From NCBI RefSeq assembly GCF_001657485.1, contig NZ_LXFU01000041.1, forward strand, positions 179,604-243,603: DNA of 64,000 bases, read 5' to 3'. The DNA is from Rhizobium sp. WYCCWR10014. GTDB lineage: Bacteria > Pseudomonadota > Alphaproteobacteria > Rhizobiales > Rhizobiaceae. Below the pieces are notes generated by a model that worked only from the letters and a program-made list of their open reading frames with translations, was not told the DNA's origin and did no database searches. A program made the position numbers and the translations under genes. Shown piece by piece: positions 25,596-34,417 of the stretch; the stretch's first letter is position 1; each line of letters opens with the position of its first letter.

Positions 25596-26207
25596 ATGGA
25601 TAGCAGAATCCAGGACGTGCTCGAGATCTATCACGCGATGATCGAGACGGAGCATAACAGCCCGCGCGAACTGCCTCCCGGCGGGCGCGATGGAGGGGAG
25701 GATCAGCGGCTACGCGTGGTCGGACCTGCGACCGGACAGTTTATCAATATCCTCGCCAAGAGCCTCAAGAGCCCGACCATTCTCGAACTCGGCACCTCCT
25801 TCGGTTATTCCGGGATATGGCTGGCGGAAGCCGCGCGCGCTTCCGGCGGGCGGCTGATCACCATGGAAATGCACGACTACAAGTCGGCCTACGCACGCGA
25901 CATGGCCGTCAAGGCAGGGCTCGCAGAGCATGTGGAATTCAAGGTTGGCGACGCCGTCCAGATGATCGGCGCGCTTTCCTCCGGCATCGACTTCGTGCTG
26001 GTGGATCTCTGGAAGGATCTTTACGTTCCATGCCTCGAGGCTTTCTATCCCAAGCTCAATCCGGGCGCGATCATCGTCGCCGACAACATGCTGCGCCCGG
26101 GAGGTGACGATCTCAAACGCTATGGTGAGGCTGTCCGTGCCAAGCCCGGGATATCAAGCGTGCTGCTGCCAGTCGGCAGCGGGCTTGAGGTCAGTCGGTT
26201 CGATTGA
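25596..26207 (+). CDS. O-methyltransferase
   Basis: 203 residues from the ATG at 25596, which has GGAGA five bases upstream. Longer in-frame starts at 25488 and 25584 are less likely. The SAM motif is ILELGTSFGYSGIWLAEAA, followed by LITMEMHDY, and FVLVDLWKDLY carries the metal-binding acidic residue of the catechol/caffeoyl-CoA O-methyltransferase-like family. Substrates in this family are phenolic or small hydroxyl compounds. Neighbours do not help. Confidence 0.88.
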   Translation: MDSRIQDVLEIYHAMIETEHNSPRELPPGGRDGGEDQRLRVVGPATGQFINILAKSLKSPTILELGTSFGYSGIWLAEAARASGGRLITMEMHDYKSAYARDMAVKAGLAEHVEFKVGDAVQMIGALSSGIDFVLVDLWKDLYVPCLEAFYPKLNPGAIIVADNMLRPGGDDLKRYGEAVRAKPGISSVLLPVGSGLEVSRFD

Positions 26208-26329
26208 GGCTGAGGTGAAATTAACGGCCATTTTGTTTTTAGTTGCAGCAAAAAAGAAGACACGTTTTAAGCTAACTTCCGACACGGTCCCGATCAAAGC
26301 TCTGCGTTATTGCGAGCTTTGGAGATGTG

Positions 26330-26725
26330 ATGTCGGGCATTCTTATCGCCACCCTTTTAGCAACGGTTTCTGCAAAGATTCCTGCCGGATTTTCCAGCGG
26401 TGACCTCCTTTATTCTGATTGCGGCGGCTCACGGCAGTTTGTCGTCGGATATGTCGCGGGTTGGTTGGACAAGTGGAACCGGGACGAGTATCTGGCCCGC
26501 CGAATTTTCACCGAAGTCGTTCCCGCGCCGAAAGCAATGGTGAACTCGGCGTATTTTGCCAACTCCGTTGGGGTAAACGTCTGTGTGCCGGTTGGAACGA
26601 CGGCGGAAGCAATCAGCAATACGTTGTGTACATTCCTGGAAGAGAATCCCGGCATACGCGAGGCCACCGGCGACGAGCTGATGACGACGTTGATCGCCTA
26701 TAAATACCGCTGCCCCGTGCCGTAG
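26330..26725 (+). CDS. Exported Rap1a/Tai-like small protein
   Basis: 131 residues, start ATG at 26330 with GGAG upstream. A short signal peptide (residues 1-16, ending TVSA) is followed by a domain with four cysteines (31, 85, 100, 128), the pattern YSDCGG, VGYVAGWLDKW, VNVCVPVGTTAEAISNTLCTFLEENP and a final YKYRCP. This matches the Rap1a/Tai family, small periplasmic proteins first known as immunity proteins against T6SS amidase effectors but now found widely without effectors. No amidase gene is adjacent. The base composition is lower in GC than its surroundings. Confidence 0.75.
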   Translation: MSGILIATLLATVSAKIPAGFSSGDLLYSDCGGSRQFVVGYVAGWLDKWNRDEYLARRIFTEVVPAPKAMVNSAYFANSVGVNVCVPVGTTAEAISNTLCTFLEENPGIREATGDELMTTLIAYKYRCPVP

Positions 26726-26730
26726 GAACG

Positions 26731-27423
26731 TCAAACTCCCCCCGGCTTGTTGGTTTCGATGAAACGGCTGAGCGAGGTGGCGGCATTCAGCATGTGGGCG
26801 CGCATGCGCCGAGATGCCATCTCGCCGTCGCCTTCGGCGATCGCCTGCATGATCGCCTCGTGTTCGTCCCGGGATCGGCGCAGCCGTTCGCCCTGGCGCA
26901 ATTGCGTGCGCCGGAAGGCGTTCAGGCGGTTGCGCACGGCGATCGCCTGTTCGGCAAGGAAGCCATTGTGGGTGGCGTGATAGATGGCTTCATGGAATTG
27001 GCGGTTGAAGCTGTCATAGGCATCGAAATTTCCGGCTTCTACGATCGGCTGGGAGAGATCGTGCAGTTCGATCAGACGGCTGCGCTCCAGCGGCGTCATG
27101 CGGTAGGTGGCGAGCCTGACGCAGACGGCCTCGATTTCGGCCACCGTCTCGAACATCTCCATGATGCGTTCCGGCGTCATACGGGCGACGACGCCGCCGC
27201 GCCGGGCGCGTAGCTCGACGAGGCCGCCCGCCGCCAGCTGACGCAACGCTTCGCGCACCGGCGTGCGGGAGGCGCCGAAGCGATCGGCAAGCTGCTGTTC
27301 GTCCAACGCTGCGCCCGCCGCCAGCGTGCCGGTGGCGATCTCGTCCGTCAGGGCGTTGCGAATGCGGTCGGAGAGCAGCCCGCGATCATCGCCGTCATCC
27401 TCGGTTTCGAAACCATTCGCCAT
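26731..27423 (-). CDS. GntR-family (FCD/FadR-type) transcriptional regulator
   Basis: 230 residues from the ATG at 27423 with GGAG upstream. The N-terminal winged helix contains LADRFGASRTPVREALRQLAAGGLVELRARRGGVV (residues about 45-80), and the all-helical FCD ligand domain fills the rest, with DAYDSFNRQFHEAIYHATHN carrying the typical metal-binding residues. Such regulators respond to organic acids. It diverges from the exported hydrolase at 27794, and GTATAC-like sites lie in the space between. Confidence 0.93.
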   Translation of the reverse strand: MANGFETEDDGDDRGLLSDRIRNALTDEIATGTLAAGAALDEQQLADRFGASRTPVREALRQLAAGGLVELRARRGGVVARMTPERIMEMFETVAEIEAVCVRLATYRMTPLERSRLIELHDLSQPIVEAGNFDAYDSFNRQFHEAIYHATHNGFLAEQAIAVRNRLNAFRRTQLRQGERLRRSRDEHEAIMQAIAEGDGEMASRRMRAHMLNAATSLSRFIETNKPGGV

Positions 27424-27793
27424 TCCGTTTTCTCCGATCTGTTTCAGCATCGACGGCTCGATCGATTGTGTATGCAAATGTGATTGACGTACCGCCTCGC
27501 GTATACACTGATGACATCACGAAGGTGTTACGTATTCAATAATTGACTTTATGTCGGATGGGAATACATAAATCTCCAGCGAGTAGGCTTCTGCATACAC
27601 GAAGCCGCTTCAAATACCGATTTGAATACGACGGGAGCCGCAACGCGACGAAGGCCAGCGCCTCGCGCCGGGCAAAGCGAACCGTTCCGACACGGCATCA
27701 CAGACCAACCAATTTTGACTTGGCTTCGGTTCTTCGGTCCCGAGCCGACATGCTTTCGATCCTTCAATTCCTGGACGCATAAGGAACCAGATC
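27424..27793. promoter_or_regulatory. 370-bp divergent control region
   Basis: No gene is visible. The region holds GTATAC at 27501-27506 (a common core of FCD-GntR operators) with TGTATGCAAAT nearby at 27471-27481. It also holds a possible rightward promoter, TTGACT at 27543-27548 and TACATA at 27565-27570 (16-base spacing), and an exact dyad TTCAAATACCGATTTGAA at 27609-27626. The lower GC of this stretch fits a regulated promoter. Which site binds which protein is not known. Confidence 0.45.
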
Positions 27794-28576
27794 ATGATGA
27801 TGAACAGACGGACATTCTCGGCCGCCCTTGTTGCCGGCGCCGCCGCTTCTCTGCTTGCCACCCGCGGTATGGCCGCGACATCCTCTCCCGTTAAGGCGCG
27901 CAACGTCGTGCTGGCGCACGGGCTGTTTGCCGACGGCTCGTGCTGGACCGAGGTGATCGCCCGCCTGCAGGCGGGCGGGCTCAATGCCACGGCGGTGCAG
28001 AACCCGCTGACGACGCTGCCCGAGGCCGTCGCTGCCGTAAAGCGGGTGCTCGACCGGCAGGATGGCCCGACGGTTCTGGTTGGGCATTCGTTTTCCGGCA
28101 TGATGGTCACCGAGGCAGGCGTGCACCCCAATGTTTCGGCGCTCGTCTATGTCGCGGCGCGGGCGCCGGATGCAGGTGAGGATTATACCGCTCTCGCCAA
28201 AACCTTCCCGACGCCGCCGGCTTCGGCCGGCATCGTCTTCGACGGCGACGAGGGACGCCTCAGCGAGGAAGCATTCCTGCGTGATTTTGCCGGCGACCTG
28301 CCGGAGGCGAAGGCGAAAGTTCTTTACGCCGTGCAGCAGCCGTTTCAAAAGGCGCTGCTGACCGGCAAGACGACACAGGCTGCTTGGCGTTCGAAGCCGA
28401 GCTGGTATGCCGTCTCGACCGAGGACCGGACGATCAATCCCGATCTCGAACGCTTCATGGCCAAGCGCATGGGGGCGAAAACCATTGAAATCCAGGCTAG
28501 CCATCTGTCGTTGATCTCCCACCCGGACGAGATCTCAAAGCTGATCCTCACGGCGGCGGGGCAGAATACGGACTGA
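27794..28576 (+). CDS. Tat-exported alpha/beta hydrolase
   Basis: 260 residues. The N-terminus NRRTFSAALVAGAAAS (residues 4-19) is a twin-arginine signal. The mature part is a small alpha/beta hydrolase: VVLAHGLFADGSCW gives the oxyanion region, VGHSFSGM the nucleophile Ser99, and ASHLSLISHP the likely catalytic His. Proteins of this group are annotated as esterases related to the plant salicylate/methyl-ester hydrolases. Substrate unknown. It ends 67 bases before a convergent epoxide hydrolase, with a strong hairpin between. Confidence 0.88.
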   Translation: MMMNRRTFSAALVAGAAASLLATRGMAATSSPVKARNVVLAHGLFADGSCWTEVIARLQAGGLNATAVQNPLTTLPEAVAAVKRVLDRQDGPTVLVGHSFSGMMVTEAGVHPNVSALVYVAARAPDAGEDYTALAKTFPTPPASAGIVFDGDEGRLSEEAFLRDFAGDLPEAKAKVLYAVQQPFQKALLTGKTTQAAWRSKPSWYAVSTEDRTINPDLERFMAKRMGAKTIEIQASHLSLISHPDEISKLILTAAGQNTD

Positions 28577-28616
28577 TGCCGAGGCCGGGAAGCGGCAGGG
28601 CCGCGGCAGCATCCCT

Positions 28617-28640
28617 GGAGCGGCGAGGGGCCGCCGCTCC
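28617..28640. terminator. Bidirectional terminator hairpin
   Basis: GGAGCGGCG (28617-28625) and CGCCGCTCC (28632-28640) pair exactly around a 6-base loop, between two convergent genes, with TCTCAT following on the + strand. Confidence 0.65.
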
Positions 28641-28642
28641 TC

Positions 28643-29989
28643 TCATATCGGTCGGCGCAGCGGCCTGAACGCTGCTCGAAGCTCGGCGGAGAAGAGTTCC
28701 GGCTGCTCCCAGGCGGCGAAGTGGCCGCCCTTGTCGACCTTGTGGAAATAGATAAGGTTGCGATAGGCGCGACGGGCCCATGTCTCCGGGGCCTGATAGC
28801 TCTCCCCAGGAAAGACGGTGATGGCGACCGGAAGCGCGATCTTGGAGGTCTTCTCCCCGGCCGCAAGGACGGGACTGCGCCCGCCGCCATATTCCCAGTA
28901 GATCCGGGCCGAGGAAGCGGCGCTGTTGGTCAACCAGTAAAGCGTGATGTCGTCGAGCACCTCGTCGGGAGACTTTTCGGGATCACTGCTGTCGTAGGTC
29001 CAGTGCGCGAAGCCTGGATGACCGAGCGTCCATGCCGCAAGGCCGGCCGGGGAGTCCGATATGACGTAGCCGATCGTCTGCGGCCTCGTGCCCATCATCG
29101 TGGCATAGGACCTGTTCCCCATCTTGGCTGCGGCGCTGAGGGCATCGAACGCCGCGCGTTCCTCGGTGGAGAGTCGCTGCGGCGCCGGCCCGCCGGCGGC
29201 GAGCACCGCGGCAACTTCGGGCGGCACGACAGCCGGCAGGTTGATGTGGATGCCGAGCAGACCTTGTGGCGCGAGCCGTGCCATCGCGCCGGAGACCGGC
29301 GAGCCCCAGTCGCCGCCCTGGGCGACGTAGCTGCTGTAAGCGAGGCGCTTCATCAGTTCCGCCCAGGCCCGTGCGATGCGGTCCGGCCCCCAGCCGGTGC
29401 CGGTCGGCTTGCCGGAGAAGCCGTAGCCCGGCATCGACGGAATGACCACGTCGAACGCATCTTCGGCGCGTCCGCCATGAGCGGTCGGATCGGTGAGCGG
29501 GCCGATGATCTTGAGGTTCTCGAATACCGATCCCGGCCAGCCATGGGTGATGATGACGGGCAGGGCATTCGGATGTTTCGAGTGGACGTGAATGAAGTGG
29601 ATGTCTAGGCCGTCGATCTCGGTGATGAACTGCGGCAGCGCGTTCAGCTTCGCTTCCGCCTTTCGCCAGTCGTAGCCGGTGCCCCAATAATCGACGAGCG
29701 GCTTGATCTTTTCGAGCTGTATGCCCTGCGACTGGTCGTCTACCGTCTCGCGTTCGGGCCAGCGTGTTGCCAGCACGCGCCGGCGAAGGTCGAGGAGGTC
29801 CGCCTCGGGAGTGTCGACGCGAAACGGGCGGATCGCATCTCCCGTAGCAGCCGATGCCTGATAGGACGGAAACAGGCTGGTCGCGCCCGCGGCGGCGATC
29901 CCGATCGCCGCGGTGGTCAGGAACCTGCGCCGGTCGCGGTTCAGGGATTCCGAGCCGGCACTAGTGAGCAGTTTGAAGAGCATGGTCAT
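28643..29989 (-). CDS. Tat-exported epoxide hydrolase, second copy
   Basis: 448 residues if it starts at the ATG at 29989, which has AAAGGACAATGCC before it. The frame remains open to 30160, but that start would bury the twin-arginine motif (DRRRFLTTAAIGIAAAG) 80 residues inside. The EHN domain is followed by the hydrolase with THGWPGS, the nucleophile Asp in QGGDWGS and His in GGHFAAWEQP. It is a clear paralogue of 15142-16440; long stretches such as LPQFITEIDGLDIHFIHV are nearly identical. The upstream TetR gene points the same way. Confidence 0.9.
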   Translation of the reverse strand: MTMLFKLLTSAGSESLNRDRRRFLTTAAIGIAAAGATSLFPSYQASAATGDAIRPFRVDTPEADLLDLRRRVLATRWPERETVDDQSQGIQLEKIKPLVDYWGTGYDWRKAEAKLNALPQFITEIDGLDIHFIHVHSKHPNALPVIITHGWPGSVFENLKIIGPLTDPTAHGGRAEDAFDVVIPSMPGYGFSGKPTGTGWGPDRIARAWAELMKRLAYSSYVAQGGDWGSPVSGAMARLAPQGLLGIHINLPAVVPPEVAAVLAAGGPAPQRLSTEERAAFDALSAAAKMGNRSYATMMGTRPQTIGYVISDSPAGLAAWTLGHPGFAHWTYDSSDPEKSPDEVLDDITLYWLTNSAASSARIYWEYGGGRSPVLAAGEKTSKIALPVAITVFPGESYQAPETWARRAYRNLIYFHKVDKGGHFAAWEQPELFSAELRAAFRPLRRPI

Positions 29990-30202
29990 GGCATTGTCCT
30001 TTGAAGCAGACGCCTTGGGCAAGACTTCGATAAGTTCGGCCATCGTCAGAATAGCATGGGCGTAGGTCGGGCCGTTCAGCTTGTGCGCCGCACGCATCAT
30101 TAGGTGCGAGAAGGCGGCCGTCGCGTCGCTCACCAGGGTCGCGAAATAACCGAGTTCCATGGCGAAGCGGGCGGTGGATTCGATACAGCTATTCCCGCCG
30201 GA

Positions 30203-30874
30203 TCATCTCGATGCGAGGCCGGCCGTACTGCGCAGGTGATCGGGATGCGTGCCGCCGCCCATACTTCTCGCCACCATCGCAACGATGGTTTCGAAGAGTT
30301 CGTTCTTTGCCTCGACGGCGGTGATGTCGCCCGACGCGGCGGCATAGGAGAGGGCTTCGGCGGCGCCGAGCATGGCCCAGAGGCCGGCTGCGGCGATCGT
30401 GCCGGCACCGGTAAAGGGCGAAAGCGCGATGCGGCATTTCTCGATGAAGGCAGCTTCGTATTCGCGCTTGATCCTTTCGAGTTCCGGCGAGCCGGCAAGT
30501 GCTGCGATCACACCGGGGATTTCGCGGCCCTGAAGCAGCACGCAGTCGACATAGGAGGTGGCGATGACTGTGGCCCGGTCGGCAAGCGACGGCTGGCTTG
30601 CCGCAAGGGCTGCGTCCATCACAGCCGTCTGGCGGGCGTCGAATTCGCGGTAGAGCGCTGCGAGCAGGCCGGGGCGGGTTTCGAAATGATCATAGACCAC
30701 GGGTTTCGTTACACCCGCCCGCTCGGAAAGCCGGCCGAGGGTCAGCGCTTCCGTTCCCTCGTCACGGGCGATCTGCCAAGCGACGTCGAGCAGCTGGCGA
30801 TGCCGATCCTGCCGCGATAGGCGGCGGCGCGGTTGCGGATCGGTCGGCTGACCTGTTGTTTCGGCGCTTGACAT
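30203..30874 (-). CDS. TetR-family regulator
   Basis: 223 residues from the ATG at 30874; an upstream in-frame start would run through the operator. The DNA-binding domain is at about residues 20-65 (EALTLGRLSERAGVTKPVVYDHF), followed by a helical ligand domain. It diverges from the quinone reductase at 30968, and an elaborate symmetric site lies directly before its start. It therefore probably represses itself and the reductase. It may also be co-transcribed with the epoxide hydrolase 213 bases downstream. Confidence 0.92.
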   Translation of the reverse strand: MSSAETTGQPTDPQPRRRLSRQDRHRQLLDVAWQIARDEGTEALTLGRLSERAGVTKPVVYDHFETRPGLLAALYREFDARQTAVMDAALAASQPSLADRATVIATSYVDCVLLQGREIPGVIAALAGSPELERIKREYEAAFIEKCRIALSPFTGAGTIAAAGLWAMLGAAEALSYAAASGDITAVEAKNELFETIVAMVARSMGGGTHPDHLRSTAGLASR

Positions 30875-30879
30875 CACTA

Positions 30880-30922
30880 TATACCAAAAGTAACTTACTG
30901 AAAGTAGCTTACCAAAGGTATA
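30880..30922. promoter_or_regulatory. TetR operator: nested palindrome with tandem half-sites
   Basis: TATACC (30880-30885) and GGTATA (30917-30922) form an outer dyad. Inside it, AGTAACTTACT (30889-30899) is an exact palindrome, and a near copy, AGTAGCTTACC, follows 14 bases later at 30903-30913. The 43-bp element ends 45 bases before the quinone reductase ATG and starts 6 bases from the TetR ATG, an ideal place for divergent repression. Confidence 0.65.
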
Positions 30923-30967
30923 CAGCCCGCGCCTTCCGTCCGCAATCATTCAATAGGAGTTTTCTGC

Positions 30968-31588
30968 ATGCACGCGCTCATCGTCGTCGCGCATCCCGAT
31001 CCCCAGTCGCTCACCCACGGCGTCGCCGCCCATCTTGCCGAAGGCGTCACACTTTCCGATGCCGGCCATTCCGTCGAGTTTGCCGATCTCGCGGCCGAGA
31101 GCTTCGATCCCCGGTTCACCGCAGCCGATATTGCTCGGCATCTGAGGAAAGGGGTGCTGCCCGCCGATGTCGCCGCCGAGCAGGCAAGGATCGACCGCGC
31201 CGATGCGCTGGTGCTCGTCTATCCCGTCTATTGGTGGTCGATGCCGGGCCTTCTCAAGGGATGGATCGACCGGGTGTTCACCAATGGCTGGGCCTATGAC
31301 GATCGCTCGGATGCCGGGCTGGTGAAGCTGCTCGGCCGTCTGCCGGTGCATCTGGTCGGCCTCGGCGGCGCCGATGCCGGCACCTATACGCGGCGCGGCT
31401 ATTTCGGTGCGATGAAGACGCAGATCGATCACGGGATCTTCGATTATTGCGGCGCGCCCGTCGTGACATCCGAGCTGCTGCTCGAAACCGGAGAGGATCA
31501 TGCGACCGCTCATCTGGAAGCGGCGCGCGCCATCGGGCGCCGGCTCTTTGATACATCCCAGCGACACGAGGCGACTGACGCCGCGTAA
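30968..31588 (+). CDS. NAD(P)H dehydrogenase (quinone), flavodoxin-like
   Basis: 206 residues, flavodoxin_2 fold. MHALIVVAHPDPQSLTHGV binds the FMN/FAD phosphate, and LVYPVYWWSMPGLLKGWIDRVFTNGWAY is the conserved flavin-contact motif of MdaB/YwrO/NQO-type two-electron quinone reductases. It would protect against quinones or nitro compounds. The TetR gene and a compact operator lie upstream, which suggests induction by such toxic compounds. AGGAG precedes the start. Confidence 0.93.
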   Translation: MHALIVVAHPDPQSLTHGVAAHLAEGVTLSDAGHSVEFADLAAESFDPRFTAADIARHLRKGVLPADVAAEQARIDRADALVLVYPVYWWSMPGLLKGWIDRVFTNGWAYDDRSDAGLVKLLGRLPVHLVGLGGADAGTYTRRGYFGAMKTQIDHGIFDYCGAPVVTSELLLETGEDHATAHLEAARAIGRRLFDTSQRHEATDAA

Positions 31589-31626
31589 AGGGGTCCAGCG
31601 TTCAAGCAAGGTTTATCGGCCGGCGC

Positions 31627-32631
31627 ATGCAGAACCTTGCGCCGACGGCGTTTTCACTGGACAAAGTCTGGATGAGTATTCCGAAGACACACCCTTTTGA
31701 TTTCGACCCGACCTACGGCATGCAGATCGAAGAGCTTATGGCGGTCAAGCCGCCCGAGGCGCCTGCGGGTTTCGATGATTTCTGGGAGGCGCGCTATTTG
31801 AAGGCACTGACGGTTGATCCGCAGCCGGTGCTGCGCCGGAGCAAGATCACCCATGCCGACTGGCACGTGCTCGATCTCGTCTATATCTCGACCGGTTCAT
31901 TCAGGATCGGCGGCTGGCTCATCCTGCCGCGTCAGGGGGAGGTGCGGCGCGGCCTCGTCGTCGGGCATGGTTATGGCGGGCGGGATCGGCCTGAAGTCGA
32001 TCTGCCGGTCAAGGAAACGGCAGTGCTTTTTCCCTGTTGCCGCGGGCTATCGCTTAGCGCTCGTCCGCCGATCTCGCAGAATCCCTCCTGGCATGTGCTG
32101 CACGATATCGACAAGCCCAAATCCTATATCATCGGCGGCTGCGTCGAGGATATCTGGCTTGCCGTCTCGACGCTTGTTGCACTCTATCCCTGGCTTTCAG
32201 GGCATATCGGCTATAGCGGCATCAGCTTCGGCGGCGGTGTCGGGGCGATGGCGATCGCTTACGACCAGCGCATCGATCGCGGCCATCTGGCGCTGCCCAG
32301 CTTCGGGGATCAGCCGCTGCGGCTGACGCTTCCGACAGTCGGCAGTGCGCAGTCGGTGCAGGAGTATCATAAGAAACATCCGGATGTGCTCGAAACGCTT
32401 CGCCTCTACGATGCGGCAACGGCCGCTGCGCGGATCAAGGTGCCGATGCTGGTTGCCGTCGCTTTGTTCGATCCTTCCGTCGCGCCGCCCTGCCAGTTTG
32501 CTGTCGCAAATGCGCTACCGAAATTTAATGAAATCTTCATCCTGGATGCCGGGCATTTCGATTACCTTGGAAGTGCTGAGCAAGAGGCGGTTCTCCGCGA
32601 CAAGATCGGACAGTTTTTCAGGGTGCCATGA
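31627..32631 (+). CDS. Acetyl-xylan-esterase-like hydrolase (AXE1 family)
   Basis: 334 residues; an internal ATG at 31672 is an alternative start. The alpha/beta hydrolase core has VVGHGYGGR (oxyanion side), IGYSGISFGGGVGAMAIAYD with the nucleophile Ser, and a late FILDAGHFDY with the catalytic His. The N-terminal PPEAPAGFDDFWEARYLKAL segment is characteristic of the AXE1/cephalosporin-C deacetylase family. It probably removes acetyl groups from sugars or oligosaccharides. Its stop overlaps the ATG of the next esterase gene by four bases, so the two are translationally coupled. Confidence 0.83.
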   Translation: MQNLAPTAFSLDKVWMSIPKTHPFDFDPTYGMQIEELMAVKPPEAPAGFDDFWEARYLKALTVDPQPVLRRSKITHADWHVLDLVYISTGSFRIGGWLILPRQGEVRRGLVVGHGYGGRDRPEVDLPVKETAVLFPCCRGLSLSARPPISQNPSWHVLHDIDKPKSYIIGGCVEDIWLAVSTLVALYPWLSGHIGYSGISFGGGVGAMAIAYDQRIDRGHLALPSFGDQPLRLTLPTVGSAQSVQEYHKKHPDVLETLRLYDAATAAARIKVPMLVAVALFDPSVAPPCQFAVANALPKFNEIFILDAGHFDYLGSAEQEAVLRDKIGQFFRVP

Positions 32632-33356
32632 ACCGCGAATATCTGCGCTGGTACAGTCAGCGTCTGCATCGAGACATGGAGATGCTGGTGTTCGGCCATG
32701 CCGGCGCCAAGGTGCTGGTCTTTCCGACGCGGGACGGGCGCTTCTTCGAATATGAACAGCTCGGGCTGGTCGCAAGCCTCGCAGACAAGCTCGAGGCCGG
32801 CCATCTGCAGCTTTACTGCATCGAGGGTCTGGCGGCCGAGACCTTCTATGCCTTCCACCATCACCCGGCCGAGCGCATCCGCCGGCACGGCGCCCTGGAG
32901 GATTATATCCTGCACGAGGTGCTACCGCTGATGGCGGCGAAGAATTCGCATGACTGCACCATCGTGCATGGCTGCAGCCTCGGCGCCTTCCAGGCGGCAA
33001 GTCTGTTCTTTCGTCATCCGCATCTCTTCCGCAAGCTCGTCGCCTTTTCCGGCCGCTACGACCTGACGATGAGGGTGGAATCCTTCGGCGACCTGTTCGA
33101 CGGCTATTACGACGACAGCGTCTATTTCCACATGCCCGCGCATTTCCTGCCGGGACTTGGCGACGACTGGCGGCTCGACAGGCTGCGTCAGCTCGACATC
33201 GTTCTCACCATCGGCGATGCCGATCCTTTCCTCGACAACAACCGCTATCTCAGCCGGCTGCTCGCGGACAAGAATGTCGGCCATCAGCTGCATGTGTGGG
33301 ATGGTCGCGCCCACCGTGCCGGCGCATGGCGGAAGATGGCAGCGCTTTACCTCTGA
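32628..33356 (+). CDS. Esterase-like protein (esterase D/PHB depolymerase type fold)
   Basis: 242 residues. HGCSLGAFQAAS carries the nucleophile Ser in the G/HxSxG elbow, and WDGRAHRAGAWRKM near the C-terminus has the likely catalytic His. The N-terminal NREYLRWYSQRLHRDMEMLVFGHAG fits the bacterial esterase family PF00756. It is coupled to the preceding AXE1-like gene and may act on the same substrate. Convergent with dhaK, 14 bases away. Confidence 0.78.
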   Translation: MNREYLRWYSQRLHRDMEMLVFGHAGAKVLVFPTRDGRFFEYEQLGLVASLADKLEAGHLQLYCIEGLAAETFYAFHHHPAERIRRHGALEDYILHEVLPLMAAKNSHDCTIVHGCSLGAFQAASLFFRHPHLFRKLVAFSGRYDLTMRVESFGDLFDGYYDDSVYFHMPAHFLPGLGDDWRLDRLRQLDIVLTIGDADPFLDNNRYLSRLLADKNVGHQLHVWDGRAHRAGAWRKMAALYL

Positions 33357-33370
33357 CGCCTGGGGAACTC

Positions 33371-34366
33371 TTACGGCCAATTTAGCGCTGCGGTCGCCAC
33401 CGGGGCATCCCACAGCGCGATCTCCTCGTTGGTCAGGAGGGCGAGGGTGACGGACAGTCCCTGCATGTCGAGCGAGGTGACGTAGGTTCCGACCAGCGAG
33501 CGCTCGATAGGAATGCCTCTTTCCTCGATGAAACGGCGGGCGCTGTTATAGGCGAGGTAGAGTTCGGCCGGCGGCGTCCCGCCGAGGCCGTTGATGAAGA
33601 GCAGTGCCCTTGCGCTAGATGCTACTGCGATGTCGTTGGCGATGGTCTCGCAGAGATGCTCGATGATGGCGTCGGAGGCGGCTAAGGGCTGCCTGGCATG
33701 GCCGGGCTCGCCATGAATGCCGACGCCCATCTCCATTTCGTCGGGTCCGAGCGAAAATGTGGTGCGCTCGGTCTGCGGCACCGTCACGCCGTTCAGCGCC
33801 ACACCCATCGAGCGGATGCGCGTATTCAATCCTTCCCCAAGCTGTTTCAACGCGGAAAGCGTCATGCCGCGTTCGGCCGCAGCGCCGAGGATCTTTTCGA
33901 CGATCAGCGTTCCGGCGACGCCGCGTCGGCCTCTGCCTTCGCCGATCCGCGACGTTTCGATGTCGTCGCTGACGACGACCATGTCGATGTTGTGGCGGTC
34001 GCCGGCCATCTCGATCGCCATTTCGAAATTCATCAGATCGCCGTCATAGTTCTTGACCACGAGCAGGCAGCCGGCGCCGGTATCGGCCTCTTCGATGGCG
34101 GCGATGATCTGGCTCGGTGTCGGAGAGGTGAAGATATGGCCGACGCAGGCGGCATCCAACATGCCGTGGCCGACGAAGCCGATATGCATCGGCTCATGGC
34201 CGGCGCCGCCGCCTGATATAAGCGCCACCTTGCCAGGCGTGAGATGGCGGCGGCGGATGCATCTGCGCTCGGTCCCGAACACCACCAAGGTCTCATGGGC
34301 GCGCACGAAGCCTTCGACGCTTTCGGCGACCATGGTTTCCGCAGTGTTCATGAACTTCTTCATCAA
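33371..34366 (-). CDS. dhaK: Dihydroxyacetone kinase subunit DhaK
   Basis: 331 residues. ISGGGAGHEPMHIGFVG (50-66) and the substrate-linking His218 in GVGIHGEPG are present, and Asp109 in NYDGD is the expected catalytic acid. DhaK binds dihydroxyacetone covalently through the His and receives phosphate from DhaL-ADP. As the standalone type it belongs to the PTS-dependent kinase, with DhaL at 37160 and DhaM at 36765. It is the last gene of the operon, 51 bases after the small HTH-like gene. Confidence 0.95.
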   Translation of the reverse strand: MMKKFMNTAETMVAESVEGFVRAHETLVVFGTERRCIRRRHLTPGKVALISGGGAGHEPMHIGFVGHGMLDAACVGHIFTSPTPSQIIAAIEEADTGAGCLLVVKNYDGDLMNFEMAIEMAGDRHNIDMVVVSDDIETSRIGEGRGRRGVAGTLIVEKILGAAAERGMTLSALKQLGEGLNTRIRSMGVALNGVTVPQTERTTFSLGPDEMEMGVGIHGEPGHARQPLAASDAIIEHLCETIANDIAVASSARALLFINGLGGTPPAELYLAYNSARRFIEERGIPIERSLVGTYVTSLDMQGLSVTLALLTNEEIALWDAPVATAALNWP

Positions 34367-34417
34367 GCCCCTCCCAAGGCCAAAGACATTACGTTACGTC
34401 AACCTACCTACTACTCA

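Noticed and set aside
29990..30160. 57-codon upstream extension of the second epoxide hydrolase
   Set aside because: It would place the twin-arginine signal about 80 residues inside the protein, and a good ribosome site precedes the internal ATG at 29989.
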